A DNA stretch of 64,000 bases from Isoetes taiwanensis (GCA_021234155.1 JAJEKV010000004.1:5518109-5582108), one strand, 5' to 3'. Positions 22,288 through 37,200 are shown, counted from the first letter of the stretch. Numbers and translations are program-made. The notes: a model not told the origin generated them from the sequence alone.

Positions 22288-25200
22288 CTGTATAAAAATT
22301 TGTAATAAATTAGTTGAAGCAGCACAAGCAGATATTTTTTCAAGTGCTTACGCTCTCAAATCCAGGTACATCCACAGCTTGTACGCCAGCCAGACCTTGT
22401 GTGAGAAGGCTAGAATTTCACAGTGGCGATGTCAAGATAAATCGTAACTGTATAATGAAAAAAGATACTGGAACGTTTTCTTTTACCTTGAACGATATAC
22501 TACACCTAAGATCCAATCATTCCTAGAATATCCATTGACAAATCTCCCAGCCACTACCTGTAGCAATGAGCATTTCCATTATTATTACAGATTGCAGTTG
22601 TAAGTAGAAATTCAAGTAGGAGGTTAGTTCTCTAGATTGGGGCACGTGATATGCAACAAATCCCAGGAGAATCCAATAAAAAAAGCAATAAATTTGGCAC
22701 TGTGCAGGTGACAAGTGCATCCATATTCCGGGAAGTGATGAACAGATCAATGGGAGTCTTTACTATGTGAAGACAAAACTTGCCTTGCGTACTTTTTCCC
22801 ACTGTTGATTCTCTAGTTTTAGTGGCGCACCCAACAAAACCACCCTTTCCACAATAGATGCTGTTACACATACAGTTATCAATGGCTTGACAAAGACAAA
22901 GGACATAGGCACTCTATACAAACTCCAACTTACCAGTACCTACCTTCGCTGCAAGTTCTTGCAAGCATGAAAATATTACCCGGGCTCCTAATGAGAAGCC
23001 TACCAGTGTCACAGGCCTGTAGCAGCATTGTTAATGAAGAACATCAACCGTTAGCTAGGGTCATAATAAGCAAGGAAGCACCTACTGCCTTGAAGGTCTC
23101 TCAGCAGACAATCAGCCAAAAGCTTCCCAGCCTTATCAGATCTGTAGGAAGACAATAAATAATTCAATGGCAAAACAAAGAGGCATAAATATACGTGATG
23201 CCACGTTACAGTAGCAAACTATCTTTTAATAAAAACGGTCAAAATTCAAAATTTAAAGACGGTCAAAAGAAAGATTACAAACAATGAAAAGAACTATAGA
23301 AGTGCTAAATGTGCTAGAGCAACAATGTAGAAGGATCACTATATAAGGCCTAAATTTACTTAATAATTAGGTAAGACATTTTTGGGTTAGCCTTAGGCGC
23401 TCTCATATTTGTAACCTTCAGTTTATCACAATGGTATCATTAATATTGCTTGCTTTAACAGGGTGTGGGAACCGCAATGAGTGTGTTTCCGGGGGATAGG
23501 GAAAGACCAATCGCCAGGCTGTAAAGCCCTTTTGCAAATTGGATGATAGCAAGATTTTAAGGCAGCTTTAGGTAGGGCGCCTAAAATGCTGCCTACTTGG
23601 AATTTGCTTTGCAGACAAAAGGCGCCTGCTGCATTTGTTTCTAAATTTTTTTTTTGCAGTAAAACAATACCAGAGGCATTAGATCTCTTCAAATCCCCGC
23701 AAGATCTACCATAGACCGATCTTCAATTTGATAGCAAAATTGCTGATAGCAAGTATAACTCTGGGATTCTTGGGAGACGCATTGCATTCCAGGACTTTTT
23801 CGCTTAGGAGAGATATCTTCAGCCAAGGTTAGTTACAAAAGGGTTGGTTCGGACTTAATTAGCAGGAACAGGGGCACAGTCACCTTCATCAAAATCCTCT
23901 TTCTATTGGTATCATGGAGTTTTGTTGCATACGTGAAGACCTTTGTTAAGAAACTGAAATGCTTGAACAAGGAACTATACGAGTTCGTGGGAACATTTGT
24001 GAGACTGAACTACTCATTCAGCTCTCAACGAAATAATTTGTCAATACTAGGAGCCTCACAGTAGACCCAAAAGGGAATCAGATGGACCTCCAATAAATCT
24101 TGAGTGTGTTACAGACGGCTGACCTCAACATGTCGACAGGAACAACAAAGTTCAATTGAATTACATAACTGCAGGTTCAAATCAGAACAATGAAAATCAA
24201 AGGAGGTAACCACAGACCAGCATCGAACAAGAAGGAAGCAAAAGGCAGTAAGAATCCAGCTAAAGTGTATCGACGGAATCTGATAATAAGCAGCCGATTG
24301 AAACTGCTACCTCTGACCACTTTGTGGATACCATGTACATCCATCTCGATCCTTGTTTTAAATTGTATCATTGTAACGTAAAAAAGTGTCAACGTATTGA
24401 AACTAAAGATAAACGGAAGATCTGTGGCTACTTTAGGGTTTGGAGGATTATTGGTCATCGAACAAGAGGGGAGCAAATGGCAGTAAGAAGCCAGCTAAAG
24501 TGTATTGATGGAATCTGATAATAAGCAGCCAATTGAAGTTGATACCTCTGACAACTTTGTGGATACCATATACATCCATCTCGATCCTTGTTTTAAATTG
24601 TATCCTTGTTAACGTATAAAAAGTATTAAACATAATGAAACTAAAGGTGAACGTTAAGTCTGTGCCTACTTTATGGTGAAGAGGCTTAGCTGGAGAGGAT
24701 TGCTTAGCAAGCTTCATGCAAAGGTGTTGGTGTTTTCCTAATTTGCAGAGATAACCTTTTCTGGTGGAGTTGACTGTTCTTTAATCCACTCCATTAAGAA
24801 AGGCCTGACCTCAGTATTTCTAGGCTCAAACAGGGATTAGTGTGGAAGGGTGGGATTCAGCATTTATAGAACAGTTTTCAACTTCTTCTAGGAAGTAGTA
24901 TTCTGCTTTTAAGACCACGGTTATGAAATCGACTTAAGCGGATTGGGGGGACTAACAGTTCCAATTACATCACAATGGAGTATAGAACAGCAAATAAGAA
25001 TTGCGAGTCACAGATAAGTAAAGGTGACAGTTTCATATTGGCAGAAAAAAAGAAAAGACATTTTTGTATTAACGTCTATGAGAGACCACTTGGGTCTATG
25101 AAACCAAATATACACCAATCATGTACAGCTAGGGACGCAATTGCAGCCTCCCAAAGATATTGCATAAAATGGAAAGGAAAAAAAAAAACTAAAACGATGA

Positions 25201-28200
25201 AATAAAATCAAGGAAACTTTTTCTTTCTGGCCACGGGCTCAAAGTATAAAGTGATATCAGGCTTGTTTTCTCTTTTAAAGGACTGCTTATGTTTTTCTTT
25301 TACTGTCCGTTTTCTTCTTCTAGACACTTTCATGGTTATCCCTTTTGAGATCGGATGAGATGGCCCAGGTAGAGGATCTGACTTCCCTTTATTATCATTA
25401 TCACCTCCAATGAGAAAAAGAGTGATCAGCCTTTGGGTAGGGTCATTTTCTTGTCCCGCTCTTCTAAAAACATGCTCCTTCAACAGGTTTCTTCTATGTA
25501 GTGTTATTTGGTGAAGGAAAAGAGCTATACATTTCTGATCCTCATATCTGATCAGTTTTGAGAGGGAGGTAGGTTCCCGGAACAGGCAATGGAATCTGCC
25601 CCGTATTTCATAATAGACTGGAAATGTAAAGATGAAATGTTCCTCTTCAATCGTTCGACCTTAGGCTACTCGCACAGCCAGCCTCAACCTCAAGCTGATG
25701 AGTTGAGACCCTGAGCTGACCCATAGCATGTCTCACTTTATGTGCTAGGTGGATATTTAAATAGCATGGCCGCTCGATGAAACCATCTTCATTGATCTCC
25801 AGGAAGTGATCTTTGTAAAATTGCATCTTGGTGGGAAGATCACTTGGAGTTACCCATGTCCTTAAACGTATGAAATTTCCAGATCATGCCATATGAGCTG
25901 ATTCTTATCTTTTTGAAATCTCTTTTTAGCTCTAGGTTTTACCACAGTATTGACAGCAGCCATGTTATATTGGAAGGGAGGCAGATTTCCCAAACTAAAT
26001 CACACTTTATGAAAATGTTTTGGGAAGAATTAAAGTGCTGGTCGGATGAAATTAGCAGCACAATTGGGATTAAACAGGGCTGTCCCTTATTCCCTACACT
26101 CTTCGGTTTGTACATTGACGAGCTGGAAAGCTCTGTCGCAGCGTTTGGAGGAGATGGATCTGCCCTAGCTGATGACTATAAGCTGATGACTATATTCCGA
26201 TGATGTGGTACTTATGTCCTCTTCGCCTGAAGGCCTTCAGCTTCATTTATTGGCACTTGGAGAGAAATTCTGCGAGCAAAGAGAGTTAAAGTGAATTTGG
26301 ACAAAACAAAAACGATGGTTTTCATTACCTCGTGAGCTTGCATGCGCTGCAGCCCCTTCATTTTCATGGACCAACAAGTGGAAGTGGTCTCCCATTATAC
26401 TTACATGGGTGTGAAATTTAAGGGTCCCGTCTTTAGCATGAAAAGTGCAGCATATACAAGACTCAAAATGGGATATGCCTCGCTTGCAATGCTAGAAAGA
26501 AAATGTTTCCAAGCGGATTTTCAGGATATCCCAGCAAAGCTTCATCTTTCAATACCTTAGTCAGGCCAGCTGCTCTTTACGGATCCTTGATGTGGGGGGG
26601 GTGGACATGACAGCCAAAGAATGGGCTCAAATAGTGAAACTGGCATCAGAATGGCCCATATGACTTGCTGTGACAATCCCAGTTCCATAAGTCTATGAAA
26701 TAGGCGATTCTGAGGGACCGTATCAAAGGCTCTGCAGAAATCCACAAAGCAGCAATACACTTTTGTTGTCATGGCTTTAGCTTCCTCAATGATAGACCAC
26801 AAGGTAAAAATATGATCTATTGTTGAGAAGTTTCTCCTGAAACCAGCCTGCCCCTTTGCTCTAAGGAGATTTATCTCCACGTGTTCACTGATAATCAAGT
26901 CCAATGCGCATCCATATAATCTTGCCATGACAGATCCAATCATTATAAAGCAGTAGTCGTATGGATTCATTGATCTCCAGCCTTAAAAATTGGCTTGATG
27001 ATATTAACGGTCCATGTTTTCGCAGCCTGAACATATTATCTCATTGAATAAATCTGCCATAATAGGCGCAAGGGTATCCATTCCATGGATCAGAAATTCA
27101 GTCTGCAGGTCCTCACAATCTTTTGCTTTCCCAGTGTTCATTTTGCTTACAGAATCTCAGATAAGGGAAGTAGAGAAAAAAGAGGCGGATTGGGGCCGGG
27201 GCTGCAATCCAATGCCCAGCACATCTGATTTTCCCACATCTAGGAGTGTTCAGGCATAATTGGACCACACTTTTGGGTCTTTAGGAGGCAAGTGAGATTT
27301 CTTAGCAAGAAGCTTCTGCCAAAATTTAGCAAATTTATTACTGACATCAAGTTAAGCATGTCTACCCTTACTTGCTTTATATGCATTCTCCTTTTCATGC
27401 GGATCAGCTTTTTGTAGGCTCTCTTAGTCGCAGTAGCTGTAGAAGAGCAGGCTGCCAATTCTTCCTTGAGCTGCTTGTGAAAGTTTTTGCATTCTTCATC
27501 ATACCAAATGTTTTGGGGCATTTGTGCACTCTTTTTACGAAAGGAGCAAAGCTTGTGAGGGAAAACGTTTAGGCATATGGCAGATGTGAGCATCGCGGCC
27601 TTTTCTTCTTCCACATTTTGAAAGATACGGATGTCCCTCAATCGTGTATCATTTCCCCCTTTGTGCGGAACACATGTGTATTTGGCAGAATCAGGCCATT
27701 GGAGGAGCCCGTTTATATAATCAGGTTATGAATCTGTCCAAGATTCAAAAGATGGCGTCCATATTCAGTTATGGGCGCATTTTCTCTTAATCAGCAGATG
27801 TTCTTGCTGTACCTGTTTCCCTAGGATGAATCTCTAGACACTTTCTCTGGATGAATCTCTAGAGTAACCCGACACTTCTGGGAGGCCAGTTTCTGTTGCT
27901 TCATGTGTTTCTGACAAGAAGACAATCTCTCTTATCTTTTACAAGGTCCATAAGACCACCTGGATCAGATCTTAACGTCCCATTATAGTTCCATGCTGCC
28001 ATAGCCAAGGATTTGATGGTCTATGAGACCCTTAAAAGGGGAGAACATTCCGGGAAAGCCAAAATAGCAGTTTCAGAAAGACTTTACGCAACCAACATAA
28101 AATTGGCCATCAAATTCTTTAAGGAGAAAAATGTTATGGGCAAAAATGCCTGTGTGTACCTAAGAACCTGCCTTACGTTTGCTTCGAACCTTGAATTTCT

Positions 28201-31200
28201 TATAGTGAGAAATCCGCAACCATGCATCTGGCAAATGAGAAAGCCTAGACCTATACAAGTGACATACCATGACTCCCCGGCTACCTCAAGTGTCAAGCAA
28301 GTGGAGTTCTATGTGATGGTAAAGCCAAACAACTCTGAAACTGATGTTGAACTCAGACAAAGGAGGAGAGTTCAACTTAGGTCAGTTTGAACAATACTTC
28401 AAAGATCATGGCATGGTTAGGCGTCCATCCAGACCATATACCCCTCGACCAGCATCACATGTTGTAAGTTCTGAAAACATTTTTCTCTCTCCCGTCATGT
28501 CAGCAGATGCTGCGCATCCACTGCTTCTTCATCTGCTTCTGACATTGTCCATTCATATAAAATAGCAATCTCGCACCTATAAGTGAATTCAATGCCTGTG
28601 TCTTTTGGTCGCCTAAAGTTCACACTTTGCAGCCTCTATTATATCTTAAGGACTGTTGATAAACATATTAGCACGAATCAATTTTATCAAACCTGTCAAC
28701 TGCAATAGCCCATTTACTGTCGATAAAATTGGTAATGGAAAGCAAAGCAGAAGGCCAGGCGAATGCTGTGATGAGACCAGATAAAACAGTCATCATTGCT
28801 CCTTGTTTCATAAGCTCCCCTGCAACAGCTGTAATATGGAATATATCTATAAGAATTTCTGGTGCATAACATAAGACATCATGTGGGTCAAAATAGAAAT
28901 ACTTATATGCTACAGCCTATTTCCTATTCTTGGGAAATCTCTTCAATCCTGGTTATGCTATACTATTGTCCTCAACCCAAGATGTTTTCACATTCATGCA
29001 TTCTGGCAGAACAAAGGATAAATACATACTAATAAACCAGCTCTAAGTAATCATACGAATATAGAAGCAGAAGTTTAACCTGTTGTCAACCAATCTTGAA
29101 TAGCTGTACTAACAGCCATAAGATGCTTTGACTCCCATCGAAGCGCATATCTGACATTTCCATAAACAGAAGATTAAAGAACGGTATGTTCCAAACTTGT
29201 GGAAGGAATTATCTTGGCAAAATAGCACCTTTCCAAATCACCATCTTGTGCATCCCATGGTCTCGTGAAGTCATCTTCTTCAAAGACAATGCCAGAAACT
29301 ACAATACCTACACCAAGTCTCTGAAAATTTTAAAGAATAAGACACTTCTAACAGTTCATTGTATAGAAAACAGCATAACTCACATGAAGAGGTACTGCTA
29401 CATTTCCAGAAAGAGACACTCAAATAGCGACTTACATTTTTTGGGCATACAGCTGTTCCTCAAATATCCCAAACAGCCAAAAGTGGTTCAGATACATCAG
29501 TTGACGTCAGTCCAATGGTGTGGATGGCTCTAGCCATACCGCCAATATGCTGCTGGTTACTTTGAGTTGACCCTTTCCTAGTCTTGTACACGTTTTGGTG
29601 TACCTTGCACTCAAAAGGTCATCGATACTTGCAACTGGGAGATTATCTATTACGTGTTGGTCAAAAGGTGCTTAAAGATAGGTGTCATTAGTCATTGAAG
29701 AATATTCATTGCGCCTAGTTTATCCTTGATTCCTCTTATCTATAGCTGTATTCCATCTGTAATTTTCTCTCATCTCAATTTTTAGATACTTGTAACTATG
29801 AGACCATTAATTTGAGATTTTCTACTCATGCCAAATATCATTACTTTTTTGTTTTATAAAGTTATAATGCCATTCCTGCTTGTCCACAAAAATGCTGCCA
29901 GCACATTTATATGCTACTGTAGCCCCCCTGCAGTTCGTGAAAGCAGCACTATGTCATCTGCATAAAAGAGTTGAACAATATATCCTGAAAGTGCCAAGCC
30001 ATCAAAGCAATTTTTGTCAAGCCATCCTTCTAATTCATCAATGTACATGCCAAACAAGATTGAGATGCAGGACCACCTCGTTTAACCCTCATATTGCTAA
30101 TTATCTGTTTGCTACATCTTTTTTCAATGGGGCACTTAATTCAGCACATACTTGCTCGTATAGTCTTGCAACTGCATGCTCCAACCCCTTTATATGAGCC
30201 TCGCTACTGTATGCTGCAATCCCTTCGGAACATTTATGGCATCAAGCCTATCCATAAGCTTTTCCGAGGTTCAGTATCAAAGGCTCTTTTTATATCTACA
30301 AAACATGCATACATTGCGCTATTTAATCCCTTGCCTCATTTAATCCTTTAGATTTCCCAATAGCCACTCATATTGTTGTTGCTACTTGTTCTAGAGTGGA
30401 GTAAGCAGCATAAACAGCTTGTCCCTTGGCTCTAATGGCATGCTCTTGAGGCCATCTAGAGAGCGTTTGTTCCACGACTGTCCCAAGATGATTTGCCATA
30501 AGGCTGCTTACCTTGATTATGCGATAACTGCTTGCAACTTCTTTACCTCTGCCCTCATGTATACGTACAATTTGATTTAACTACCACTCTTTTGGAAATC
30601 CCAAATAACTGAGTTAAACAACTCGGTAATCTCACGTGTTATTGTGCTTCCTGCCCATTTTAGCATTTCGGCTTTATGCCCAGCCCATCTAATTCAGCTG
30701 CTTTTCCATTTGCAAGCTTTTTAATAGAATCCCCTATAAAGTAAATATGGGATACATGAGCGTATTCTCTACCTTTATAGGTGGCTCATCTGCTTTTATA
30801 TAATAGATCCCGTGCACATTTGTATAACTCATAGGCATCTACATTACTCTTCTCCATAAGCAATGTGTCAACTGCCCCCAAAATTCTTGTGGTAAAAGTT
30901 CATTATAGAGCTCAACCTGCTATTTCTTCAAAAAAAATAGATTTCTTCCTTTTGACTAGCTTGCCTTATGCTTGTAAATGCTCTTGCGCTGAAACGGAGA
31001 GACAAAAAAAAGAATGCAATCTGAAAATTACAGGTCTGGAAGAAACACAGGGTGAAGATATTAAAGAGACTGTAACAGAGTTTTTCAAGAACACCAGGTT
31101 CCTGCATGAACCAGAAAAACCTAGGTTCGAACTGGAATCTAGACGATGCAAATAGACGAACCAAACCCAATCAAGGTCTCGTATGGTGGCCCATTTCTCA

Positions 31201-34200
31201 ACAATCAGATTCTTGTATTGGGGGCCATTCTCAGCAGATATCAGCCAGTGGTGTGGGGGTGAGAATGAATATGTTTGGTCAGTACAGTACCGGATTGCCA
31301 TTGTGAGAAGGCTGGAGTGGATTGGTGTGACTATATAGATACTGGAGTATGTGTACTGAGCACACATGAAAAAAGAAGACTGGCAAGTGCTCATCAGGGG
31401 CCAGTAGCACAATCATAGGAAGCCCACTGCAGTTGTTAAGAAGGTGATATCTAAAAGGGAATGCTTGAAGCTGATGACCACTTTACTAGCAAAGGAGGAG
31501 CATTTGCTCTATCCTTGAAATGTAGCACCTGAACATTTTATTTTTCAACAAATTCAAAATAGAGTTGGCTGCATTGTCCTGTGCACTTACCCCTTGATGA
31601 TGATTGTCTCCAATCTCCTCAAAACCAAATTCATCAATTCCACCTATCCTTCTAGCCATCTTTGATCCTGTAAGGCTTGCTCCCGCAACTGTGGAACCAA
31701 AAATCTACCATTAAAAGTAACTTAAATCTGTTACTAACAAAGACTGCTTAATCTAGGACAATGCACAACAAGTTATTGAGAAATAATGCTCCTTGGAATA
31801 TACCATACCTCCAAATGATGCTGCAACAGCGGCAGACCCAGCTGCCGTTCCTGTCGCTGCTGCTGCTGCAGCAAATCCAGGAATTATTGTACCTATTGCT
31901 GGCGCCATGGCAGAGAGACCTGCTGCTATTGCTGGGGCTGCAAGTCCTGTAGGAGAAAAAAAATGATCAACCTTAACCTTAATCTTTGTTCCCAAGTTAA
32001 GAAACCTTCATCTTGGTTCCCAAGTTAAGAAACATGTGTTCAACTTGTTTGAAGGAGAATCAACAAATCTGCAGCTGCAATCTACTTCCCTTGAGCAATG
32101 CAGGTCCAATCAGCCGAAATAAATACATTTCTTTTTTTCTTTAAGTGATGAAGATTAGTTGAATGAGAGATGGAGTCGGATGATCTGATATGGGGTTAGA
32201 TTTAAAGCAATCTAGAAGACAGCAAAGGTAACTGCAGAGAGACCAAATGCAACAGCAAATTAAATTTCACTCTGTTTGTTCTGCTGTAATACTTTTCAAT
32301 TCCAATCCTAAACCCAAGATTCTGTAACCTAGTATAAGTCTTGTCGTCCTACTTCCAAGCATCCCATATATCAGCCAGATAAAATGGAGTACTTGTATGC
32401 CATTTCTTAATTCTATTCCAAAAAAGATATACCATGATCATGAGCCATATTGCCCTGTTTGCCATGGAATTTTAGCAGATTCCCCCTTGATGTTATCCTA
32501 AGTGAAAGCCTGTGGGTATGGGATAAATCCTCGTAGAGGTTGGCGCTCATGAAGGATCCGTCATCTTTGGTGTGTTGATTAGCCCTATGGATTTAAGGTG
32601 TAACACTTAGTATCAGAGCCAGAGCCAAGTTTTGACCTTGGGAGCTGTGGGTTATGGGCCCAACATCTTAATGACCTATGGGCTATGGGGCCTACATCTT
32701 AACTATCGTGCCCTAACCAAAACCAACTGTGCCCCAACCAACTGGGCAGTAATGTCTAGATGTTGAGGTTTGACCCTCTATATTAGATGCCAGCTGGTGT
32801 GCCGCCTCCCCAAGACCTAATCAAGTGCTCCATCGCCCCCAAGCCATATCAATGCCTCTCCTCCTAGGAAGAGGTAGGTTCATCCTCGAGGATATGGGAC
32901 TTGCATCATTCGCCCATAAGGCAATTTTTTATTTAGGACACTCCCATTTTTCCTCCCATCCTCAGAATGCTCGCCCTCAAGCATATGGACTTACCTTATG
33001 GGGTTATATCATTCTTACATTATGGGCTTATATCATTCGCCCATGAGGCAATTTTTTATTTGGGACGCTCCCATGGAGACTTCAACTAAAGATTTGGCTC
33101 TGATGCCTTTTAATACGACACATTAACTATCATGCCCCAACCAACCAACTGGCAAAAGCTTGTAGACGTTGAGGTTTGACCTTCCATATGTAATAATTAA
33201 GTCCCCATCCCCAAGATCTACTCAACTGGTCCCATGGCCCCAAACTATATCAATTTCTCCCCTCCTCGGAATCAACTAACTGGGCAAAAGTGTCTAGACG
33301 TGGAATCAACTAACTAGGCAAAAGCATCTAGATATTGAGGTTTGACCCTCTATATCTCTATGTGATAATTAAGTGTCGCCTCCCCAAAATATACTCCAGT
33401 GGTCCCATGGCCCCCAAACCATATCAATTCCTCCCTTCCGCGAAATGCTTGCCTTCAGGCATATCGGACTTACATCATTCACCCACGAGGCAACTTTTTA
33501 TTTTGGATGCTCCGATGGACTCGAGACTTGGGCTCTGATATCATTTGATACCATTTGATACGACAACTTAACTATCGTGCCCTAACCATGTGGGCAAAGG
33601 TGTTTAGACATTGAGGCATTGACATTTGACCCTTTTATATATATATATATATTAATTAGGTGTCTATATATGATAATTAGTTGTGGCCTCCCCAAGATCT
33701 CCTCTAGTGGTCCCTTGGCCCCCAAACCATATCAGCTGATCTGGTATGTTGCATGCTTGCACATCTATTGCCGACATATAAGCCATAGTCACCTATCATT
33801 AGCTTAGTTTCTGATGGATCTTGATGAGGAATTATTATTGCGGTGGCAAAAACTTGAAAATTTTGAGCTTTCGTGACAGAAGAGTCATCGTTCAAGCCTT
33901 GGTTTGGATTACAACTTGGCCAACGAATCTGGTAGATTGGTCAGATTTTTGGTGGCCAAGATCTGGTACTGAGTTTATGATATTTGAACAAATCTGGTGG
34001 AGTAACAAGCCATGTGGTTCTTCTTTGTCATAAAAACAGAAACATGAAAGATTTCACATTTTTAGTTGCTGAACACCACTAAATTCTTCCACTTCCTAAA
34101 ATGACAGAATTCAAGAACTCCAGGAGGAAAACCCTCCTGTTATCTAAAGTATGGAAACAAAAATATTAAGTTTAACAATTGAAAATCTAAAGAATCTGCT

Positions 34201-37200
34201 CATATAGGGTTTGATGGAGATAGCCCATTCGTTCCTGTGATTGCTGCAAAGTAATTCATAATACCCCTTCTTGGCTTGCTTTGATACTTGATGCTTGGCC
34301 TCTTCTGGAAAGACTTTTTATGTTTCATGACTGCTGATCGTTTTATCTTCTTAGACAGCCCTTTAGAGTCAGGATACTTCCTCTTCTGTGATGAATCCAA
34401 TCTTATCATCATTTGACTCAGATGAAAAGAAATTAGTTATTTCTGTTTGCTTCAGGCCCCTCGGATTCTTTTGTTTGAGAATATTTCTCCTGTCTAGAGA
34501 TAGTTCATATACAAAGTGAGACACATTTCTGATCGTAATATTCCACCAGCTGTCGTAGAGATGTGGGATCTCTAAAAAGACAATGATATCTGCCTCTAAT
34601 AATGTAGTAGGTTGGGCAGGTAAAAATAAAATGTTCTTCTAACTCAACCATGTTTAGATCGCACATTGGGCACTTCCGATCCTCACGACTAATATTTTTC
34701 GCCCTACCAACCTCAATCTCCAACTGGTGAGATGACACTCTAAACTGCCCCATAGAGTATCTCACTTTGTTCAGCAGACCAATATCTAAATATCCAGACC
34801 TTATGATGAAACCATCCGCTGATATATTTAGGAAGTTATCCTTATAGAATTTCTTTTTAGCAGGCGATCTTTGACGGGATTTACCCATGTATTTGAAACA
34901 TAAAGATACTCCAAGTCATGCATGGCGTATAAGCTGATTGATTTCTTGCTGAGTAAAATTCAGATTATCATCCATTATACTGTATTGAAAAGGTGGGATA
35001 TTTCCCATAGAGAAACCCATCTCCTCAAACAATTTAGATGTCCTTGAGAACCAACAGCGCTTACCTTGGTCTGCCAATGTTTTAGACGACACATATGCCA
35101 ACCAGGGAAGTCTTTTTTGACCTTCTTGTGACTGTCCAAAACGGTGTAACTTATGTAAATAAGTCACTATTTGAAAGGCAATTTCAACCTTCAGAGGTTT
35201 CGCATTAAATTCAGCAAGCATTATATCATGGGGTACAGAATGTTTGCTTCTAATCATTCTAGAAAGAAGAGAAATTTGGAGCCTCTCCAGTTGACTCCAG
35301 TCATCGGCTCGTAGGTCAACTCCCCATATTTGTGCATATAAAGCTGCCGGCTTCACCAACGTGTCGAACAGGAAGAGCTTTTATGAACATCTTGGAAATG
35401 GAGTTGGTAGCACTGTTTTTCTAGCTGTACAAGAGAAGCATATTCTTTTGCAATCCTTGCCTGGCCAGCCTCCCTCGGTCTGAAAAGAGGGCCCACAAAC
35501 TCAACACCCAAGTAGGTGTCCTTGGAATGTAAAAGAGTTATTTTTCCAATTTTTCCAAGAGGTATTAAATACCATCACTTTGATCGTGTAGAGATTTACT
35601 TGCAGCTCTCTATCTTTGCAAAAGGCTTCTAGGGCAGCCAAATGTTTTTGTAGCCCTTGAGGAGATGGTGAGATTAGAACCACATCATCCGCATAAAGCA
35701 AAATGGGAATGCATTCCTGAGCAAGCATGGAGCCTTCTCCGCCTAATGACTGAACAAAGTTTTCAAGCTCGTCAATGTAAAGTCCAAATAGAGTAGGAGA
35801 GAGGGGACACCCTTGTTTAACCCCAATTGTACTGAAAACTTCCTCTGAAAACTGCCCATCTATTTTCACTCTACCTATTACATTCTCGTATAATGTCAAT
35901 ACTGCCCAGATCAGCTCGTGAGAAAGCCCCAACATTTTGAGCCTCTGAAACAACCTGCTTCGAGGAACAGTATCAAGGGCTTTTCGGAAGTCAACAAAAC
36001 AGCAATAAACTTTACTTTTCCTTGCCTTTGCTTCCTCAATGATTGCCCTTAAAGAAAAAATATGATCAATTGTGGAAAAGTTTTTCCTGAAACCAGCTTG
36101 TCCCTTGGCTCTAAGGCTGTGATTTTCTGCAAAATCACTAAGGACCATTTCCAATGCGGATCCATACAGTTTTGCCATCTAATTAGGCGATAATTAGTAG
36201 GATTCATAGAATCACCCGCCTTATGGATAGGCTTTATAACATTATTTGACCAAACCCACGGGAAACCATTGCAAATAGCTTCATTAAACAGATTTGCAAT
36301 CACTTGTGCCAATGTCTTAGACCCATGTATAATCATCTCAGCTTGTAATTCTTCCCAATCTTTTGTATGGCCCTTTCAATGAGAGTGACCGTAAAAAAGG
36401 AAGAAGTTTGAGGCCTCGGATCTAGCTCATCCTGAGAGAACTGTTGGTTCTTAACATCTAAGAGAGAGTTTGCATATGCTGACCATACCCCTAGATCTTT
36501 TAAAGGACAATCTGATTTTCTAGCTGCCAATTTCCTCCAAAACTGCCCAGAAGCATTACTATGAAGAAGATTTAGCATGTGTTCTCTGTTTTTGGTTTCG
36601 AAAGCCCTCTTTTTGCACCGTGTCAACCTTTTATACTCAGCTTTGATTTCTGGTACTATATCAGAGCTGAAGTTCAAAGCATGTTTCAACTTCCTGTGCA
36701 ATGTTTTACAGTCCTGGTCATACCAGCCATGTTGAGGCATAGATCAAACTTTTTAACGCTGTTCTTTGTATTCTCTGACAGAATATGGAAAGCAACCTTT
36801 AGAAGCTTCTAGCATGGCATGAGATTAAAGCGCCGCTTTGTTCTCTAGTGATCCCCTTTCCTCAATACCTTGAAGGTAAGAATTCAAGACATCATTATAA
36901 ACCGTGTCCATGCAGTGATCAAACTCAAAATGATAATCAAGTATCCCACCAATTGGTTTTATCTCTACTTGAGTATGTGGTGATTTAATGGTGAAAACCA
37001 AAGGAACATGATCTCCTTTTGCAGGTCTCTTATCAAATTAGAAAGAGTCGATCTCATACATGAAGTCAGGAGAACCAATAAGATAATCCACAACACTATT
37101 TCAACCTTTGTGCGAAAAATAGGTGTATTTGGCAGAATCAGGCCACTGGAGGAGCCCGTTGTAAATAATCAAGTTATGAATCTGCCCAAGATTCAAAAGA

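Noticed and set aside
32640-33735. Considered as a satellite or CRISPR-like array
   Set aside because: Units are long, unequal and degenerate, without constant spacers. The primer-site-like ends point to LTR-derived sequence.
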